Source: JAENVU01 sp963756815
GTDB lineage: Bacteria; Actinomycetota; Acidimicrobiia; IMCC26256; JAENVU01
DNA: 64,000 nt
NCBI GenBank assembly: GCA_963756815.1
Contig: CAVWPR010000004.1
Span: 62,001 to 126,000 of the forward strand
Reading direction: 5' to 3'
In this document: in pieces, positions 60,138-64,000 of the stretch
Layout: the number at the start of each line of letters is the position of its first letter
Numbering within the stretch: the stretch's first letter is position 1
Program-made: the position numbers and the translations under genes
The notes under the pieces: model-generated
What the model saw: only the letters and a program-made list of their open reading frames with translations
Database searches by the model: none
Told to the model about the DNA's origin: nothing

Positions 60138-60150
60138 CGCGGGCAGCGTA
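60138..60150 (-). promoter_or_regulatory. Leaderless-type -10 box for QOR copy 2
   Basis: Minus-strand TACGCT at 60150-60145, seven bases, then ATG 60137. No Shine-Dalgarno. Confidence 0.5.
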
Positions 60151-60362
60151 CCGAGCGCGGTGCGCGACGTCGGCGGCGCACCCTCCTGCGCGGCGCGTAC
60201 CCCCGGTACGGTGACGTCGCGCCCACCGTGCACGCTCACGACGACGATCCGTTCGGGCGCGGAACCGGCCGACCGCCGTGATCCCGGGCCGGCCATTCGG
60301 CGAGCGAACGGCCCGTGCGGGCGGCCGGGCGCGACGGCGAGCCGCTGTGGGAGTCTCCGCCG

Positions 60363-61188
60363 ATGGGAAGTCTCGACGGCTCGGTCGCGATCGTCACCGG
60401 TGCAAGTCGCGGCATCGGACGCGCGATCGCGCAGCGCTTCGCGGCACGAGGGTGCGGCCGTGGCCGCGGTCGCCCGGACCCTGGATCCCGGCGGCAGCCA
60501 CCTCGAGGGCTCGTTGCACGAGACCGTCGCCGACGTGACCGCGGCGGGTGGGCGCGCCATGGCGGTCGCCGCCGATCTCGCCGATCCCGCCTTCGACGCG
60601 CCCGCGCTCGTGGCTCGGGTCGAGGCCGAGCTCGGGCCGGTCGACGTCCTCGTCCACAACGCCGCGGCATGCTTCTACCTCCCGTGGGACCAGGTGTCGG
60701 CGCGCCGCTACGACGTGATGTTCGCCGTGAACGCCGACGCGGCCTGGAAGCTCATGATCGCGGTGCTCCCCGGCATGCGCGAGCGCGGCCGCGGCTGGAT
60801 CGTCAACCTGTCGACGACGGTGGTCGAGCACCCGGTGGGCCCGCCGTACAGCACCTTTCACGCCGAGCACGGCGCGACGCTCTACGGCGCGAGCAAGGCG
60901 GCCCTCGAGCGCATGAGCACCGGCCTCGCCGCCGAGGTGCACCGGGCCGGCATCGCGGTGAACGTGGTGGCACCGGTGGCCGCGGTCGCGACGCCCGGTG
61001 TCGTCGCGATGGGCCTGATGCCCGGCGACGACACGCACGTGGAGCCGGTCGAGCAGATGGCCGAGGCGGTGCTCGCCCTCGCCACCGGCGATCCGGCCAC
61101 CCACACCGGCCGCATCGTCACGTCGGCCGCGCTCCTCGCCGAGCTCGACCGCCCCGTCCGCAACCTCGACGGCAGCCCCCGGTCGTGA
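60363..61188 (+). CDS. SDR oxidoreductase, frame broken near the start
   Basis: ATG 60363: GSLDGSVAIVTGASRGIGRA (dinucleotide loop), then one base change near 60450 moves to EGAAVAAVARTLDPGGSHLE, VDVLVHNAAACFYLPW (NNAA variant), IVNLSTTVVEHPVG (catalytic Ser) and LYGASKAALERMS with YxxxK. The protein then ends AELDRPVRNLDGSPRS. About 275 aa after correction. Divergent from the QOR pair over a 225-bp region. The substrate cannot be inferred. Confidence 0.85.
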
Positions 61189-61223
61189 CCGTCCCGACAC
61201 TTGACCTCGAGCGGTCTCGGCGC

Positions 61224-61260
61224 GATAGTGGCGACAGCAACTATTCTGATCGCCAGTATC
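61224..61260. promoter_or_regulatory. Inverted-repeat operator of the monooxygenase-MarR pair
   Basis: GATAGTGGCGA (61224-61234) and TCGCCAGTATC (61250-61260) are complementary at 10 of 11 positions across a 15-bp centre. The right arm overlaps the -10-like TATCCT (61257-61262) 10 nt before the ATG at 61273. A MarR protein is encoded two genes down, a usual autoregulatory layout. Confidence 0.6.
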
Positions 61261-61272
61261 CTGGAGAAGTCG

Positions 61273-61572
61273 ATGTTCACCGTCCGTGTCGCCGCCACCC
61301 TCACCGACGAGGGCCGGGCGCCCGCGTTCGCCCAGCTCCGCCTCGAGTCCGTCGAGGTCCCGCAGCGGTTCCCGGGCTGCGAGCGATTCGAGCTGTTCGT
61401 CGACCCTGACGACCCCCGCCGCGTCTTCGTGTACGAGGAATGGGCCGACCGGTCCGCGTTCGACGGCTATCGCACCTCCGACTACTTCGAGCAGGGCGGC
61501 GCGATCCTCCTCCCGGCGATGGCGAGCGCACCCGACTCGGCGTACTACGAGTCGGAGCGCGTCGGTCCGTGA
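61273..61572 (+). CDS. ABM-type (quinol) monooxygenase
   Basis: 99-aa dimeric alpha/beta barrel half: FTVRVAATLTDEGRAPAFAQ, PQRFPGCERFELFVDP, RVFVYEEWADRSAFDGYRTS, YFEQGGAILLP. Antibiotic-biosynthesis-monooxygenase/YgiN-like fold; family members oxidise quinols or polyketides without cofactor. GGAG lies 6-10 nt before ATG. Stop overlaps the MarR GTG (GTGA), so the two are coupled. Confidence 0.85.
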   Translation: MFTVRVAATLTDEGRAPAFAQLRLESVEVPQRFPGCERFELFVDPDDPRRVFVYEEWADRSAFDGYRTSDYFEQGGAILLPAMASAPDSAYYESERVGP

Positions 61573-62051
61573 ACCCCGCCCGGGACGGATCCGCCGACCG
61601 GCACACCTCGAGGCGTCTCGACGACGCACTCGCGTTCCGGCTGCACCGGACGAGCCGGTTCCTCCGGACCCACCTGCTCCGGGTGCTCGACGAGCACGGG
61701 GACGGCGTGAGCCCCGAGCAGTACTTCGTGATGGCGAAGCTCCGTGAGCGCCAGCCGCGCCGGCAGGTCGAGCTCGCCGAGCCCGTCCTCGGCGATCCAC
61801 CGAACGTGACCCGGCTCGTGGACGCGTTGAGCACCCGAGGTCTGGTCGAGCGCACGCCCGACCCGGCGGACCGGCGGAGTTGGCTGGTCCGCCTCACGCC
61901 CGCCGGGACCCGCATGGCGACAGCGCTCGAACGTCATGTCGTCGCGGAGCGTGCCGCGGTTTTCGCGGGCTTCGACGACCGGGATCTCGGCACGCTCGAA
62001 CGGCTCCTCGACCGCCTGGACGGCAACCTGCGCGACCTCCTGGCGCGGTAG
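61569..62051 (+). CDS. MarR-family regulator
   Basis: 160 aa winged-helix repressor: RLDDALAFRLHRTSRFLRTH (dimerisation helix), SPEQYFVMAKLRERQPRRQV, wing region PNVTRLVDALSTRGLVERTP with DPADRRSWLVRLTPAG. MarR proteins usually respond to phenolics or quinones; the coupled monooxygenase fits that. It likely binds the inverted repeat at 61224-61260. The GTG start overlaps the previous stop. Confidence 0.92.
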   Translation: MNPARDGSADRHTSRRLDDALAFRLHRTSRFLRTHLLRVLDEHGDGVSPEQYFVMAKLRERQPRRQVELAEPVLGDPPNVTRLVDALSTRGLVERTPDPADRRSWLVRLTPAGTRMATALERHVVAERAAVFAGFDDRDLGTLERLLDRLDGNLRDLLAR

Positions 62052-62064
62052 CGGCACCAGTCCG

Positions 62065-62076
62065 TAGCTTCGCCCG
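62065..62076 (+). promoter_or_regulatory. Leaderless-type -10 box for the SnoaL-like gene
   Basis: TAGCTT at 62065-62070, CGCCCG, then ATG 62077. No Shine-Dalgarno; same layout as the TetR gene. Confidence 0.55.
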
Positions 62077-62537
62077 ATGGGCCAGTACACACGCGACGAG
62101 ATCGAGACCGCCTACGCGCACTACCGCGAGACAGCGAAGCGCTGCGGCAACGGCGGCCAGCGGTGGGACGAGTGGGCGGACCTCTTCACCGAGGACGCCG
62201 TCTACTACGAGCACCTCTACGGACGGTTCGAGGGGCGCGAGGCGATCCGCACGTGGATCCAGACGACGATGAACGAGTTCCCCAACAACGAGATGACCGA
62301 CTTCCCCGCCGACTGGTGGGTGATCGACGAGGAGAAGGGCTGGGTCCTCGCCGCGGTCTGGAACCGCATGCAGGACCTCGGCGACGGCGAGGTGTACCAG
62401 GCGATCAACTGGTCACGCCTCGACTACGCCGGCAACAACCAGTGGTCCTACGAAGAGGACATCTACAACGTCGAGGAGTTCGCGGTGATGGTGAAGGCGT
62501 ACCTCGCCGCACGGAGCCAGGCGACAGGGCTCGGTAA
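62077..62537 (+). CDS. SnoaL/NTF2-like protein
   Basis: About 150 aa NTF2-fold protein: YTRDEIETAYAHYRETAKRC, WADLFTEDAVYYEHLYGRFE, GREAIRTWIQTTMNEF, WNRMQDLGDGEVYQAINWSR. The His in EHLYG and Asp in FTEDA fit an enzyme or ligand cavity of the SnoaL group. The frame stays open past its natural end, and a TAA at 62535-62537 fits as the stop after a one-base correction near AARSQATGLG. The zinc dehydrogenase starts 35 bp later, so probably cotranscribed. Confidence 0.82.
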
Positions 62538-62572
62538 CGTCCGCACCGATCCGCACGGTCAAGGGGGACCAC

Positions 62573-63653
62573 ATGCGCGCTGCCATCTTCACGGGAACCA
62601 TCGACCTGTCGGTCGAGGACGTCACGCCCCTCGATCCCGGCCCGACCGACGTGATCGTCCGCGTCGGAGCGAGCGGGGTCTGCCACTCCGACGTGTCCGC
62701 CGCCGACGGCACGCTGCCCACGCCCCCGCCGTGCATCCTCGGCCACGAGGGCGCGGGCACCGTCGAGTGGATCGGACCCGAGGTCACACGCGTCGCCGTC
62801 GGCGACCACGTCATCGCGTCCTTCATCCCCGCCTGCGGCAACTGCTTCTGGTGCCTGCACGGCCAGAGCAACCTCTGCGCGATGAGCGGCGAGGTGATGA
62901 TGCTGCCGAAGGCAACCCGCGCCGACGGCAGCGTCGCGAACGCCATGACCGGGCTCGGCACCTTCGCCGACCAGATGACCTGCAACCAGGCGAACGTGGT
63001 GAAGGTCGACACCGACCTGCCCGACTCGCAGCTCGCGCTCATCGGGTGCGGCGTGACCACCGGCGTCGGCGCGGCGCTCAACACCGCGCGGATCGTGCCG
63101 GGATCGACGGTCGCGGTCATCGGATGCGGCGGCGTCGGCCAGGCGGTCATCCAGGGAGCACGCATCGCCGGCGCGAGCCGGATCCTCGCGATCGACCCGG
63201 TGGAGATGAAGCGCAAGACCGCGGAGTCGTTCGGCGCGACCGACCTCGTCGACCCCGGCGCGGGCGACCCGGTCGCGCAGGTGATGGAGCTCACCGGCGG
63301 CATCGGCGCCGACTACGCGTTCGAGGTCATCGGCCGCCCGGAGACCATCGTCCAGGCGTACACGACGGCGCGGCGCGGCGGCACCGTCGTCGTCGTCGGC
63401 ATGCCGAAGTGGGACTCGCAGGTCACGTTGCCCGGCTTCCAGATGTTCTACGACGAGAAGAAGCTGCTCGGCTGCATGTACGGCTCGGCGCAGGTCCGCA
63501 GCGACTTCCAGCGCTTCGTGAACGCTGGCGGAGACCGGCCGCCTCGACCTCGGCTCGATGGTGTCGGCGCAGATCGGCCTCGACGACGTGAACGACGCGT
63601 TCCGCGCGATGCAGGCCGGCGAGGTCATCCGCTCGGTGATCACGCACGTCTGA
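62573..63653 (+). CDS. Zn-dependent alcohol dehydrogenase (group III), frame broken near the end
   Basis: 360-aa MDR dehydrogenase. Catalytic zinc Cys in GVCHSDVSAADG and GHEGAGTVEWIG; structural zinc set C-x2-C-x2-C-x7-C in CGNCFWCLHGQSNLC. Rossmann VIGCGGVGQAVIQGARIAGA. Near 63530 one extra base separates QRFVNA from ETGRLDLGSMVSAQI; the rest continues to RSVITHV and stop 63653. This is the class-III/mycothiol-formaldehyde dehydrogenase-like branch common in actinobacteria. AGGGGG lies before the ATG. Substrate could be formaldehyde or an aryl alcohol; not decided. Confidence 0.92.
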
Positions 63654-63717
63654 CGCCGCGGCTGGGCGACGGCTTCGCGCTCCACCGCGCCCGGCGCGGC
63701 ACGTCGACACCGGCTCG

Positions 63718-64000
63718 ATGACTCCGCCGCCGGCCGCCTCCGCTGCGCCGGAGCGCGTCTTCGGGTTCCTGACCGAGCTCGGGGCCCTACCGCCCGCAGG
63801 CCCGGGTCCTCGAGATCGGACCCGGCACCGGCCAGGCGACGGTCGAGGTGCTGACGCGTGCCGGCCGGGTCACCGCGGTGGAGCTCGGCGCCGCCCTCGC
63901 CACGCGGCTGCGGACGAAGATCGTCGACAGGGCACTCATCTGCGTGAACTCCGTGCAGGAGGTAGCGCACGAGCACCGCGATCGAGCCTGGAGACCGCCT
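63718..64000 (+). CDS. Class I SAM-dependent methyltransferase, truncated by window edge
   Basis: ATG 63718 begins TPPPAASAAPERVFGFLTEL. Near 63785 one base change moves to YRPQARVLEIGPGTGQATVE (motif I of class I methyltransferases), then VLTRAGRVTAVELGAALATR. The rest lies outside the window. The opening resembles small-molecule methyltransferases of actinobacteria. Acceptor unknown. Confidence 0.6.
   Translation, partial: MTPPPAASAAPERVFGFLTELGALPPAGPGPRDRTRHRPGDGRGADACRPGHRGGARRRPRHAAADEDRRQGTHLRELRAGGSARAPRSSLETA

Overview
The window is about 70% GC, with GTG/ATG starts, mycothiol-type and P450 genes, HelD, ECF sigma and HspR/HAIR-type elements. This points to a high-GC actinobacterium; the mix of SDR, MaoC, P450 and many importers would fit an uncultured Acidimicrobiia-like lineage, but that placement is inference. 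No rRNA, tRNA, CRISPR array, IS element or replication origin was recognised. At least twenty genes carry isolated single-base frame breaks while keeping intact domain sequence on both sides. The simplest reading is an unpolished assembly rather than mass gene decay, so breaks are described entry by entry.

Layout. (1) 1-5.8 kb: edge of a UGSC-like gene, a four-gene ABC exporter block (FtsX/LolD type plus an ABC-2 type), then a convergent TerC + baeRF pair preceded by a clear yybP-ykoY manganese riboswitch. (2) 5.9-11.7 kb: a serine hydrolase, then a minus-strand catabolic operon (MaoC, SDR, TIM-barrel, cytochrome P450, 3Fe-4S ferredoxin, DinB/MDMPI-like). (3) 11.7-33.3 kb: a TetR regulator followed by three large importers: a Dpp-type peptide system (minus), a Liv-type branched-chain system (minus), and a second Dpp-type system (plus), with a PIG-L deacetylase, secreted hydrolase, channel-like protein and ArfB between them. 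A CCTGAC-N6-GTCAGG palindrome sits at the TetR promoter and upstream of two of the importers, suggesting one regulon. (4) 33.3-43.5 kb: housekeeping minus-strand genes (two ABC-F proteins, Lon with a HAIR-like operator, glutathione-peroxidase-like, KDSR-like SDR, fumarase, RlmD-like methyltransferase). (5) 43.5-55.7 kb: DUF885 peptidase, a secreted Ig/cadherin-like protein, SDR, PepF, M1 aminopeptidase, HelD, and an ECF sigma factor with a membrane-anchored partner. (6) 55.8-64 kb: SRPBCC, histidine phosphatase, a RuvC-less TnpB-like protein, DUF2087 regulator, two tandem quinone-oxidoreductase paralogues, then plus-strand SDR, a monooxygenase-MarR pair behind an inverted repeat, SnoaL-like, Zn-alcohol dehydrogenase and a truncated methyltransferase.

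How it works together. The picture is a heterotroph that imports peptides and branched-chain amino acids or related acyl compounds under shared TetR control, degrades peptides with several metallopeptidases (DUF885, PepF, M1), and oxidises hydrophobic substrates with P450, SDR, MaoC and QOR enzymes. Many promoters look leaderless, with a TAnnnT box 6-8 nt before the start codon and no Shine-Dalgarno sequence. The most unusual candidates are the RuvC-less TnpB-like gene, the three-site TetR regulon, and the Mn-riboswitch/TerC/baeRF unit.
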